This document shows positions 1-7,429 of a stretch of DNA of 11,240 bases, piece by piece. Made by a program: the position numbers and the translations under genes. Each line of letters starts with the position of its first letter. Within the stretch, counting starts at the first letter, position 1. The stretch comes from Desulfuromonadaceae bacterium UBA5613 (lineage in GTDB: Bacteria > Desulfobacterota > Desulfuromonadia > Desulfuromonadales > UBA2197). The notes beneath the pieces were generated by a model. The model was not told the DNA's origin. It ran no database searches and worked only from the letters and a program-made list of their open reading frames with translations. Location: the NCBI GenBank assembly GCA_002424625.1, contig DIKR01000012.1:8779-20018 (forward strand), written 5' to 3'.

Positions 1-1523
1 ACCGAGATAAAGACATTGCGCTCGTAGACGATGTTCGATTTAAGGATGGTATGCACGGCATAAGGGGGGACGACATCCAGTCCCTTGGTGAAGAAGAGGG
101 CGCAGCCGCGGATACGACCGGCCGCATAGATCTGTTGGTAAGAGGTAAGAAAGGTCTCCATATCAAGGGGATAAAGAGCGCGGTACAAACGTTTTTGGCC
201 ATTAGTGTAGATAAGAATGGTCACAAAGGGGATGGCGGCGAGGATCAGCGACCAGTAAGCCCCGTGCGTGAATTTGGAGAAGGTCGAGATAAAGTAGACC
301 AGATCGATACAGGCGATGAGGATCACCAGCGGCACTTTCCACTTATTGGCTTTGACGAAGACCAAAATCATCATGATCGCGGTAATCGTCATCGAACCGG
401 TGACCGCCATACCGTAGGCGGCAGCAAGATTCTCCGACTTCTGGAAAAAGAACATGACAAAGATGACGGCACACATCAGCATCCAGTTCACAGCGCCGAT
501 ATAAATCTGCGACTGAATGTGAGTCGAGGTGTAATCGACCTTCATCAGCGGCATCAAGCGGGTGGTAATCCCCTGATAGACAATGGAAAAGACCCCGCTG
601 ATGATCGCCTGCGAAGCGATGATCGTCGCGCAGATGGTTAGAAGGAGAAAGGGGATGTAAAGGAGAGCCGACTGCGATTGCACCATGCCGAAGAGGATAT
701 TCCGGGTCTCGGGATTTTGCAGCATAAATGCCCCCTGCCCGAGATAATTCATGAAGAGGGCAAAAAAGACAAAAAACCAGGCACGGATAATCGGTTTTTT
801 GCCGATGTGCCCCATGTCGGCATACAAGGCCTCACCGCCGGTGGCGCAGAGGATAACCTCGGAGAGGACCACATAAGAGGCGAGGCCATTATGACGGAAG
901 AAGTCGACGGCATACAAAGGATTAATCGCCCGAACGATCTCCGGCATGCTCGCCACCGAGATCAGTCCGGAAACAAAGAGGGCGACGAAGTAGACGAGCA
1001 TGATCGGACCGAAGATGCCGGCCATGCGATCCGTCCCCTTCGACTGAAAGATAAAGAGGGTCAAAGCGATAAGGGCGGCGATGGTGACCAATACCCCGGT
1101 CTTCATCCCGGAGAGGACGGGAATCAGCAGCATCCCTTCCACCGCCGAGAGGATACTGATCGCCGGCGTGATCACCCCGTCGCCAAGGAGGAGCGAAACG
1201 CCGAGAATGGAGAGGAAGCCGGCAAAGCCGATCACTCGCCCCTTCTTGAAGATTTCATTGATGATTTCGCGCAGTACAATCTCGCCGCCTTGACCGCGTT
1301 TATCGAGACTCATGGCGAGCCAGGCATACTCCATGGTGACGAGGATGGTCATGGTCCAGAAGACCAGCGAAAGGATGCCGTAAACATTGACCAGGGTCGG
1401 CTTGGTGAGGACGAAGATGACGGTGAGGGTATAAATCGGACTGGTGCCGATATCGCCAAAGACCAGACCGAGAGCCTTGATCATGCCGCCCAGGGTCGAT
1501 TCGGATGCATGCCGAGAACTCAT
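1..1523 (-). CDS. kup: Kup-family low-affinity K+ uptake permease, 3' end outside window
   Basis: This is an inner-membrane potassium/proton symporter of the KUP/HAK/KT family. About 507 codons are visible, and the frame runs open off the left edge. The family is usually around 620-630 residues, so roughly the last 120 residues of the C-terminal cytoplasmic domain are missing. The N-terminus carries the family motif GDIGTSPIYT (about residues 23-32). Next come RGQGGE (76-81), GDGVITPAIS (114-123) and GGEALYADMGHIGKKPI (about 229-245), all hallmark KUP segments. Many hydrophobic helices follow, consistent with the usual twelve-helix permease, and the frame then enters the soluble tail. The ATG at 1523 is chosen because AAGGGAG lies just upstream (about 1529-1535) and the family's N-terminal motif follows at the expected distance. 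A sigma70-like promoter lies in the 93-bp gap behind it. Family assignment is secure; no regulatory partner gene is visible. Confidence 0.96.
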   Translation of the reverse strand, partial: MSSRHASESTLGGMIKALGLVFGDIGTSPIYTLTVIFVLTKPTLVNVYGILSLVFWTMTILVTMEYAWLAMSLDKRGQGGEIVLREIINEIFKKGRVIGFAGFLSILGVSLLLGDGVITPAISILSAVEGMLLIPVLSGMKTGVLVTIAALIALTLFIFQSKGTDRMAGIFGPIMLVYFVALFVSGLISVASMPEIVRAINPLYAVDFFRHNGLASYVVLSEVILCATGGEALYADMGHIGKKPIIRAWFFVFFALFMNYLGQGAFMLQNPETRNILFGMVQSQSALLYIPFLLLTICATIIASQAIISGVFSIVYQGITTRLMPLMKVDYTSTHIQSQIYIGAVNWMLMCAVIFVMFFFQKSENLAAAYGMAVTGSMTITAIMMILVFVKANKWKVPLVILIACIDLVYFISTFSKFTHGAYWSLILAAIPFVTILIYTNGQKRLYRALYPLDMETFLTSYQQIYAAGRIRGCALFFTKGLDVVPPYAVHTILKSNIVYERNVFIS

Positions 1524-1566
1524 ACATCTCCCTTCAGAAATTAAAATTGTCGACGCGAAGTGCTGG

Positions 1567-1596
1567 ATAATAACAGGGATGAGCGGAAGATGACAA
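1567..1596 (-). promoter_or_regulatory. Candidate sigma70 promoter of kup
   Basis: Read on the minus strand, TTGTCA (1591-1596) and TATTAT (1567-1572) each match the -35 and -10 consensus in five of six positions, with an 18-bp spacer. Transcription would start near 1560 and give a leader of about 35-40 nt before the kup ATG. This is pattern matching only; the location in the gap directly upstream of kup supports it. Confidence 0.45.
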
Positions 1597-1616
1597 AAGA
1601 ATTGTGCGGGAAGAGA

Positions 1617-1889
1617 TTAACGAGTCCGACGGGACCGCTCCGGGCAGAGGCGGACACAAAAAGTCGAACTCCAGGCCGTCTGATCGGCAAAGCGCGGCAG
1701 AAGCAACAGCGATCCGCGGGCATATTGACCGCGATTACCGGGCCCTTCAAGGAGTTTGACCGTCACCGTGCGGCTGTCGAGCGCATGAATAATCCCCCGG
1801 GCCTGGTGGCTGAAGCCACCCGCCGACCAGCAGGCGATCACCGGCAGATGCCGGCGCAAACGCAAATCTTCCTGGCGATAGATATCCAT
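1617..1889 (-). CDS. Small hypothetical protein, 90 aa, possibly PilZ-like
   Basis: I do not firmly recognise this ORF. It is co-directional with kup and ends 93 bp before the kup start. The N-terminus has a basic RLRRH stretch (about residues 9-14), followed by alternating hydrophobic residues that look like short beta strands (ARGIIHAL, TVTVKLLE, RGSLLLLP). That layout faintly recalls a PilZ or other small beta-barrel domain, but the DxSxxG core of PilZ is not present. The C-terminal 20 residues are arginine- and cysteine-rich and do not look well conserved. The only Shine-Dalgarno candidate is an AGGA about 13 nt upstream of the ATG, which is too far to be convincing. It is kept because it fills an otherwise empty stretch and reads more like protein than the competing frames. 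It could be spurious or a decayed gene. Confidence 0.35.
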   Translation of the reverse strand: MDIYRQEDLRLRRHLPVIACWSAGGFSHQARGIIHALDSRTVTVKLLEGPGNRGQYARGSLLLLPRFADQTAWSSTFCVRLCPERSRRTR

Positions 1890-1940
1890 AGAGAGAGAAA
1901 AATCCTGTTAACTTTAAAACAAACCTTCAAACCACACATT

Positions 1941-2022
1941 ACCACCCCTAACCCCTCCTAAAACAGGAGGGGGACTCAGACTTTAAGCTCCCCTCCTTGA
2001 TAAGGAGGGGCTGGGGGTGGTC
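1941..2022. repeat. REP-like palindromic GC-rich intergenic repeat
   Basis: The segment contains two adjacent hairpins. The first has an 8-bp stem (1952-1959 with 1965-1972, loop AAAAC). The second has a 9-bp stem (1990-1998 with 2002-2010, loop GAT). The outer ends also form an inverted repeat: 1941-1959 matches the reverse complement of 2004-2022 at 17 of 19 positions. Similar elements alternating CCCCTCC and GGAGGGG with a GGGGGTGG edge occur as dispersed intergenic repeats in many bacteria; this is recalled knowledge, not a search. It starts 16 bp past the gabD stop and could stop or stabilise the gabD transcript. No transposase gene is nearby. Confidence 0.75.
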
Positions 2023-2038
2023 GATTTTAATGCCACAG

Positions 2039-3493
2039 CTATATGCCGCCGATGCAGAGATATTTGATTTCGAGAAAATCGTCAAGACCGTATTTCGAGC
2101 CCTCGCGACCATTCCCCGACTGTTTGACCCCGCCAAAGGGAGCGGTTTCGTTGGAGATCAGTCCGGTGTTGATCCCGACCATCCCCGCTTCGATCGCTTC
2201 GGCGACTCGCCAGATCCGGGCATTGTCACGACTATAGAAGTAGGCGGCGAGACCGAATTCGGTATCGTTCGCCAAGGCAATCGCTTCTTCTTCGCTCTTG
2301 AAGCGAAAGAGCGGGGCAACCGGCCCGAAGGTCTCTTCCCGCGCCACCGCCATCGCCGCGGTGACCTCGACGAGAATGGTCGGTGCAAAGAAGTTCCCCC
2401 CGAGTGCATGCCGCGCCCCGCCACAGAGGATCTTCGCTCCTTTGGCGACAGCATCAGCGATATGCTCTTCGACCTTGGCCACCGAGGCTTGATCGATCAG
2501 CGGCCCCTGTTCCGTCACCCCTTGCAGCCCGTCACCGACCCGCAGGGCGCTCACCGCTGTTGCCAGCTTGGCGGCAAAGGTGTCGTAAATTCCATCCTGC
2601 ACGAGAAAGCGGTTGGTGCAGACGCAGGTCTGGCCTGAATTGCGATACTTGGAGGCGATCGCCCCGGCCACTGCCGCATCGACATCAGCATCGTCAAAGA
2701 CGATAAAGGGGGCGTTGCCACCGAGTTCCATCGACAGTTTCTTCATCGTCGCCGCCGACTGCGCCATGAGCTCCTTGCCGATCTCGGTCGAGCCGGTAAA
2801 GGTCAGCTTGCGCACGATCGGGTTAGCGGTCAGCTCAGCGCCGATGGCACTCGCCGAGCCGGTGACGACATTAAAGACACCGGCCGGAACCCCGGCGCGA
2901 TTTGCCAGCTCTGCCAAAGCCAGAGCAGAGTAAGGGGTGGCACTCGCCGGCTTGACGATCATCGGACAGCCGGCCGCCAGGGCCGCCCCGGCTTTGCGGG
3001 TAATCATCGCCGACGGAAAGTTCCAGGGGGTAATTGCCGCGCAGACCCCGACCGGTTCTTTGAGAACAACGATGCGTTTGTCTGGCTGGGATTGAGGAAT
3101 CACATCGCCGTAAATGCGTTTGGCTTCTTCGGCAAACCATTCGAAGTAAGCAGCGGCATAATCGATCTCACCCCGCGCCTCCGCCAAGGGCTTGCCCTGC
3201 TCGGCAGTGAGGATGATCGCCAGGTCTTCACGATGTTCTAGCATCAGTTCGTACCAGCGGCGGAGAACTTTAGAACGCTCTTTGGCAGTCTTTGCCCGCC
3301 AGGCCGGATAAGCAGCGTTGGCAGCAATGATAGCCTGACGTGTCTCGTCGGCCCCGAGTTTGGGGACAGTGCCGAGAACGGCGCCGGTGGCAGGATTAGT
3401 CACCGCAAGCGTTTGACCATTCTCGGCGGCGACCCACTGACCGTTAATCAAGCATAACTGGCGGAACAGTCCGGAATCGTTGAGTTTGAGCAT
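2039..3493 (-). CDS. gabD: NAD(P)+-dependent succinate-semialdehyde dehydrogenase
   Basis: This is a cytoplasmic aldehyde dehydrogenase of 484 residues, the normal length for GabD. It oxidises succinate semialdehyde to succinate, the last step of 4-aminobutyrate breakdown. Visible features are the Rossmann segment with PWNFP (oxyanion Asn158), cofactor-binding KPAS (Lys181, Ser184) and FTGSTEIGK (about 232-240). The general base is Glu256 in MELGGN and the nucleophile is Cys290 in NSGQTCVCTNR. ETFGPV and the C-terminal GGVKQSGNGREG complete the fold. KPAS suggests NADP+ use is possible, as in E. coli GabD. The CVC pair (290 and 292) corresponds to the redox-switch cysteines described for SSADH enzymes. 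An AAGGAA Shine-Dalgarno lies about 7 nt before the ATG. No GABA transaminase is adjacent, so the aldehyde source is unknown. Glutarate-semialdehyde dehydrogenase is the main alternative. Confidence 0.93.
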   Translation of the reverse strand: MLKLNDSGLFRQLCLINGQWVAAENGQTLAVTNPATGAVLGTVPKLGADETRQAIIAANAAYPAWRAKTAKERSKVLRRWYELMLEHREDLAIILTAEQGKPLAEARGEIDYAAAYFEWFAEEAKRIYGDVIPQSQPDKRIVVLKEPVGVCAAITPWNFPSAMITRKAGAALAAGCPMIVKPASATPYSALALAELANRAGVPAGVFNVVTGSASAIGAELTANPIVRKLTFTGSTEIGKELMAQSAATMKKLSMELGGNAPFIVFDDADVDAAVAGAIASKYRNSGQTCVCTNRFLVQDGIYDTFAAKLATAVSALRVGDGLQGVTEQGPLIDQASVAKVEEHIADAVAKGAKILCGGARHALGGNFFAPTILVEVTAAMAVAREETFGPVAPLFRFKSEEEAIALANDTEFGLAAYFYSRDNARIWRVAEAIEAGMVGINTGLISNETAPFGGVKQSGNGREGSKYGLDDFLEIKYLCIGGI

Positions 3494-3683
3494 GGGTATT
3501 CCTTTCCTGGCAGGGCTGATTCATCACGCTTGCAAGCCGACAACAACGTGGAGCAAGAATACACGCGTTGCCCGGAGAATTAAATCAAATATTGACATCC
3601 CTTCATCCTTTTACCGCAAGAACACGAAAAATATCTCTACTGGATAATTTTAGAACTGTGTTATAGTAAAAATTAAATTCAAT
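3494..3683. promoter_or_regulatory. Divergent gabD / hybrid-kinase intergenic region
   Basis: This 190-bp AT-rich gap must hold promoters for gabD (leftward) and the first kinase cassette (rightward). It contains a perfect 10-bp palindrome GCTTGCAAGC at 3528-3537, about 35 bp upstream of the gabD start, which could be an operator. TTGACA at 3592-3597 has no -10 at proper spacing. TATAGT at 3662-3667 is a plausible -10 for the kinase but its -35 is poor. I cannot assign either promoter with confidence. Confidence 0.35.
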
Positions 3684-5069
3684 TTGAAACGGCTAAAAAT
3701 GGTCTTTCCCGGTTTGACCCTGAAAACAAGACTCACCATTCTCTTTCCATTGTCGATCACTCTCGCCGTTGGCATCCTGCTCTTTTTAATCGACTCTTTG
3801 CTTCATGATTACATTCAGGAGGCAATTTCCGGCTATCAATTCCCGATCATCTTTGTTCTTTTAATTTCAACCTTCGGAGTGACCCGACACTACCTGCACA
3901 GCTTCGCCGAACTCGAAAGGCAGTTGCGGCATGCACAAAAGATGGATGCCATCGGTCAGCTCGCCGGTGGCGTCGCTCACGACTTCAACAATATCCTGAC
4001 GGCAGTCATCGGTTACGCCAGTATCATGCACATCAAGCTGCCGGCCAACAGCCCCCTGAAAAAAAATGCCGAGCAGATCATGGAGACAGCAGAGCGTGGA
4101 GCATTACTCACCCAGGGGCTCCTCGCCTTCAGCCGCAAGCAGGTGTCCAATCCCCGGGTCATCGATTTAAATGAAATTCCCAAGCGGGTAGAGCAACTGC
4201 TAAACCGTTTAATCAACGAAGACATCTCCCTGCGACTTGCCTCTACCTCGTGCCCCTTGCCGATCGTGGCCGACAGCGTCGAGATCGAACAGGTGCTGAT
4301 GAATCTGACAACCAATGCCCGCGATGCTCTCCCCGCGGGCGGCGAGATTGTCATCACCACAAGCGCCCTGACGCTCGACCCCGCGGCTGCTCAGGCGCGT
4401 AACTTTTTACAACCGGGGGATTATGCCCTGCTCAACTTTACCGACAATGGTGAGGGGATGGATCAAGAGATTGTCAAGCGAATCTTCGAGCCCTTCTACA
4501 CCACCAAAGAAGTCGGCAAGGGAACCGGCCTCGGTCTCTCTATCGTCTACGGCATCATCAAAAAACATCACGGCCACATCATCTGTCACAGCAGTATCGA
4601 CCGCGGCACGACCTTCGAGGTCTACTTCCCGCTGGTCAATGCCGCGCCGGAAAAGATTATCCCGCTACCCGCAGACGAGGAGAGCAAGAGTGACGCTCGG
4701 GCGACCATCCTGTTGGCCGAAGACAGCGACACCGCCCGTTTAATGATGCAGGATATTCTCGAAGAATTCGGCTATGTCGTCCTTTCTGCCCGCAACGGCC
4801 AGGAAGCCATCGATCTTTACCTTCAGCACCGCGAAAAAATCGATCTCCTCCTGCTTGATGTCATGATGCCGAAACTCAAGGGGCGCGAAGTCTATGACGC
4901 CGTGCGGCGGATTGACCCCACGATCAAGGCCCTCTTTTGCAGCGGCTACGACGACGAAAAGGTCGAACTCCAGGGAGGGGTGGCAAACGATATGAACTTT
5001 TTGTCGAAACCATTTACGCCCAAGGATTTATTGATGAAGATTCGCGAGGTGATGCATGCCGGGGAGTAA
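3684..5069 (+). CDS. Membrane hybrid sensor histidine kinase (2 TM, HisKA, HATPase, receiver)
   Basis: The protein of up to 461 residues senses an unknown signal at the inner membrane and autophosphorylates. Two hydrophobic helices (about 17-40 and 53-66) are separated by only about 12 residues, so there is no periplasmic sensor domain and no clear HAMP or PAS. HisKA carries GGVAHDFNN with phosphoacceptor His99. The ATPase has the N box (NLTTNARDA, 207-215), G1 DNGEGM (254-259), FEPFYTTKE (268-276) and G2 GTGLGLS (280-286). A C-terminal receiver (about 340-458) has acidic Glu346/Asp347, phosphoacceptor Asp392, Ser420 and Lys442, all intact. The longest frame starts at TTG 3684. An in-frame ATG at 3699 would remove five residues, and neither start has a good Shine-Dalgarno. 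The gene overlaps the downstream HD-GYP regulator by 14 bp, which makes that protein the likely phosphotransfer partner. Confidence 0.93.
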   Translation: MKRLKMVFPGLTLKTRLTILFPLSITLAVGILLFLIDSLLHDYIQEAISGYQFPIIFVLLISTFGVTRHYLHSFAELERQLRHAQKMDAIGQLAGGVAHDFNNILTAVIGYASIMHIKLPANSPLKKNAEQIMETAERGALLTQGLLAFSRKQVSNPRVIDLNEIPKRVEQLLNRLINEDISLRLASTSCPLPIVADSVEIEQVLMNLTTNARDALPAGGEIVITTSALTLDPAAAQARNFLQPGDYALLNFTDNGEGMDQEIVKRIFEPFYTTKEVGKGTGLGLSIVYGIIKKHHGHIICHSSIDRGTTFEVYFPLVNAAPEKIIPLPADEESKSDARATILLAEDSDTARLMMQDILEEFGYVVLSARNGQEAIDLYLQHREKIDLLLLDVMMPKLKGREVYDAVRRIDPTIKALFCSGYDDEKVELQGGVANDMNFLSKPFTPKDLLMKIREVMHAGE

Positions 5070-6147
5070 AACAGCGGGAAAGATCTTTGTTGTCGATGAT
5101 GACCGTTTTGTCCTGGAGAGCGTCACCGCACTCCTGCGCGAATATGGCTTTATTGTCCATCCCTTTACCAGCGGTCAGGACGCGGTCAAAGAGTTTGTCA
5201 TTGAACCGGTCGATCTCGTCCTCACCGACATCAATATGCCGGGGATGGATGGCATTGAACTTTTGGAAAAAATCCGTTTTCTTGACAGCGCCACCCCGGT
5301 CCTGCTCATGACCGCGTACGCCGATCTAGACGTCGCCGTCAAGGCGATTCAAAAAGGCGCTTTCGACTTCATCATCAAACCCTATCGCCCCCCCGCCCTC
5401 CTCAACGCCGTTGAAAAAGGGGTTAACTACAAGCGCCTCACCCAGATTGAAACCCATTACAAAAGCGAGTTGGAACAGACCGTTTCCCGGCGTACTGCCG
5501 AACTGAATGATGCCCTCGGCGAGATTACCCGCTTAAGTCATGAGATTATCGAACGCCTGACTTCTGCCGTCGAGATGCGCGACGCCGAGACCGGACTCCA
5601 TATCATCCGCATCGGCGCATACGCCCGGCGCATTGCCGAAGAACTGGGGATGGACGATGACTTTATCGAAACGATTGCCGTCGCCAGCAGCATGCACGAC
5701 ATCGGCAAGATCGGTATTGCCGATTCGATCCTGCTCAAGCCGGGGAAGCTCAGTGACGACGAATTCGCAGCAGTCAAGGAACATACCAGCATCGGTGAAC
5801 GCATCCTCAGCGGCTCTTCCCACCGGATCCTGCAGATGGGGGCTAAAATTGCCGCCACCCATCACGAACGCTGGGATGGCAGCGGCTACCCCAAGGGACT
5901 GCGCGGTGAAGAGATCCCCCTGGTCGGGCGAATTGTCATCCTTGCCGATCAGTACGATGCCATTCGTAATCCGCGCATCTACAAAGGGGCCATCGATCAT
6001 GCCGCGACCTGCCGGATCATCCTGCACGGAGACGGGCGCACTGCGCCGCAACACTTTGATCCGGAAATTCTCGCGGTCTTCAGCGAGATCAAGGATGACT
6101 TTGAAAAAATCTACGAACAAGGCAGGGAACTTCTCCCCCGCCAATAA
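5056..6147 (+). CDS. Response regulator with HD-GYP c-di-GMP phosphodiesterase output
   Basis: This cytoplasmic 363-residue protein has RpfG-like architecture. An N-terminal receiver (about 8-122) has the acidic DDD (14-16), phosphoacceptor Asp58 in LTDIN, Thr86 and Lys108. A charged helical linker (about 130-170, probable coiled coil) leads to the HD-GYP domain. That domain keeps His182, HDIGKIG (His214, Asp215, Lys218), EHTSIGE (His243), HHERWDGSGYP (269-279) and DQYDAI (298-303), so it should be catalytically competent. By family knowledge it hydrolyses cyclic di-GMP to pGpG or GMP when phosphorylated. The ATG at 5056 overlaps the end of the kinase gene, and GAGG at 5046-5049 gives a good Shine-Dalgarno at 6-nt spacing, implying translational coupling. 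A closely similar regulator is encoded at 8572-9657. Cyclic-di-GMP activity is inferred from motifs. Confidence 0.95.
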   Translation: MPGSKTAGKIFVVDDDRFVLESVTALLREYGFIVHPFTSGQDAVKEFVIEPVDLVLTDINMPGMDGIELLEKIRFLDSATPVLLMTAYADLDVAVKAIQKGAFDFIIKPYRPPALLNAVEKGVNYKRLTQIETHYKSELEQTVSRRTAELNDALGEITRLSHEIIERLTSAVEMRDAETGLHIIRIGAYARRIAEELGMDDDFIETIAVASSMHDIGKIGIADSILLKPGKLSDDEFAAVKEHTSIGERILSGSSHRILQMGAKIAATHHERWDGSGYPKGLRGEEIPLVGRIVILADQYDAIRNPRIYKGAIDHAATCRIILHGDGRTAPQHFDPEILAVFSEIKDDFEKIYEQGRELLPRQ

Positions 6148-6187
6148 AAACAGGGTCCGCTTGCGGCTGCAAGCGGACCCTGTTTTT
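6146..6187. terminator. Bidirectional intrinsic terminator between convergent transcription units
   Basis: Arms 6146-6164 and 6169-6187 are perfectly complementary over 19 bp around a 4-nt GGCT loop. The GC-rich stem ends in an A5 tract on the left and a T5 tract on the right, so each strand reads as hairpin followed by U-run. It overlaps the stop codon of the HD-GYP gene and lies 20 bp beyond the amt stop, so it can terminate both convergent transcripts. Confidence 0.92.
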
Positions 6188-6206
6188 CTCCAACCTCCGG
6201 GCTTGG

Positions 6207-7421
6207 CTACTTGACCGTCTCCTCGGGATAAGCATGAATATTGTGCACGGAAAGGTCGCTGCCACGGAATTCCTCTTCCTGAGTGAGCCGCAGCCCCATC
6301 GTCTTATTGAGAGTCCAATAAACCAGGCCGCCGGTGACAAGGGCATAAATAATCGCCAGCAAAGTGCCGCAGAGCTGGGACAGAAAACTCACACCGCCGA
6401 GGCCGCCCAGGACCGGCAGACCGAAGATGCCGGCGGCAATACCGCCCCAGCTGCCGATCATGCCGTGCAGCGGCCAGACACCGAGGACATCGTCAATCTT
6501 CAACTTCTCCTGCTCCCACTGAAAGCCATAGACAAAGATCAACGAGCCGATGCCGCCGACAAAGAAGGCGCCGATCGGGTGGACCAGGTCTGAACCGGCA
6601 CAGATGGCGATAAGCCCGGCAAGTGCGCCGTTATGGATAAAACCGGGATCATTCTTGCCGGCGACCAGGGCGAAGAGGACGCCGCCGACCATGGCGAGGA
6701 GGGAATTGACCGCGACCAGTCCGGAGATACCACCCAGACTCTGCGCGCTCATGACATTAAAACCGAACCAGCCGATGGCAAGAATCCAGCTGCCCAGCGC
6801 CAGAAAGGGGATGCTGCTGATCGGAATCGGCTGGCTCTTGCCGCGCACAAAGCGCCCCAAGCGCGGTCCGAGGATGAGGACCGCCGGAAGGGCCAGCCAG
6901 CCGCCCATCGAATGGACGACAACACTGCCGGCAAAATCATGAAAGGGGGCGCCAAAGGTCGAAGTGAAGAAACCTTGCAGCCCGGAGGAATTCTGTCCCC
7001 AGATCAGCGACTCAAAGAAGGGGTAAGAGAGGCCGGCAAAGATCGCCCCGGCAATCACCTGCGGCCAGAAGCGGGCGCGCTCGGCAATACCGCCGGAGAT
7101 GATCGCCGGGATACAGGCGGCAAAACAGAGGAGAAAGAAGAAGCGAACCAGTTGGTAACCCTGGGTGTCGCCAAGGAGGGTCGAAATCGGGACGAAGTGG
7201 TTGATGCCGTAAGCGATGGGGAAGCCGATGGCGAAGTAGACAACGGTCGAGACTGACCAGTCGGTGAGGATCTTGACAAAAGCATTGGTTTGATTTTTCT
7301 TTCGCACCGTGCCGACTTCAAGAAAAGCAAAACCGGCATGCATGGCAAAGACCATAATGGCGCCAAGGAGCAAAAAGAGCACATCGCCAGCGTGTGTCAG
7401 GGATTGAACAGAATTTTCCAT
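6207..7421 (-). CDS. amt: Ammonium transporter of the Amt/MEP/Rh family
   Basis: This inner-membrane ammonium channel has 404 residues and about eleven hydrophobic helices, the normal size for the family. The family signature DFAGSVVVHSMGGW (162-175) supplies the conserved Asp162 and the first pore histidine His170. The second pore histidine is His319 in VWPLHGMIG. AERARFWP (113-120) and NGALAGL (264-270) are also typical, and the tail EEEFRGSDLSVHNIHAYPE matches the cytoplasmic region that docks PII proteins. The ATG at 7421 is preferred because GAGGAGGT lies 8 nt upstream. An in-frame ATG at 7457 would add 12 arginine/proline-containing residues unlike any Amt N-terminus and has no Shine-Dalgarno. 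No glnB/glnK gene is adjacent, which is unusual. The Shine-Dalgarno lies in a strong inverted repeat and the upstream DNA carries a sigma54-like site. Confidence 0.96.
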   Translation of the reverse strand: MENSVQSLTHAGDVLFLLLGAIMVFAMHAGFAFLEVGTVRKKNQTNAFVKILTDWSVSTVVYFAIGFPIAYGINHFVPISTLLGDTQGYQLVRFFFLLCFAACIPAIISGGIAERARFWPQVIAGAIFAGLSYPFFESLIWGQNSSGLQGFFTSTFGAPFHDFAGSVVVHSMGGWLALPAVLILGPRLGRFVRGKSQPIPISSIPFLALGSWILAIGWFGFNVMSAQSLGGISGLVAVNSLLAMVGGVLFALVAGKNDPGFIHNGALAGLIAICAGSDLVHPIGAFFVGGIGSLIFVYGFQWEQEKLKIDDVLGVWPLHGMIGSWGGIAAGIFGLPVLGGLGGVSFLSQLCGTLLAIIYALVTGGLVYWTLNKTMGLRLTQEEEFRGSDLSVHNIHAYPEETVK

Positions 7422-7429
7422 GATCAGAG

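Noticed and set aside
51..1544. Two long open frames on the plus strand (51-641 and 678-1544)
   Set aside because: They lie antisense to kup, are rich in His/Asp/Gly/Arg with low-complexity character, and show no recognisable domain. They are mirror frames of a high-GC gene.
1524..1616. Riboswitch (for example a c-di-AMP type) in the kup leader
   Set aside because: The 93-bp gap is too short and shows no recognisable conserved riboswitch core or paired helices.
1560..1961. 133-codon plus-strand frame opposite the small pre-kup ORF
   Set aside because: Composition is basic and unstructured with no domain. It runs into the palindromic repeat and has no Shine-Dalgarno.
3592..3620. TTGACA at 3592-3597 as the -35 of the first kinase promoter
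   Set aside because: No -10-like hexamer is found at 16-18 bp; the sequence there is CGCAAG-like.
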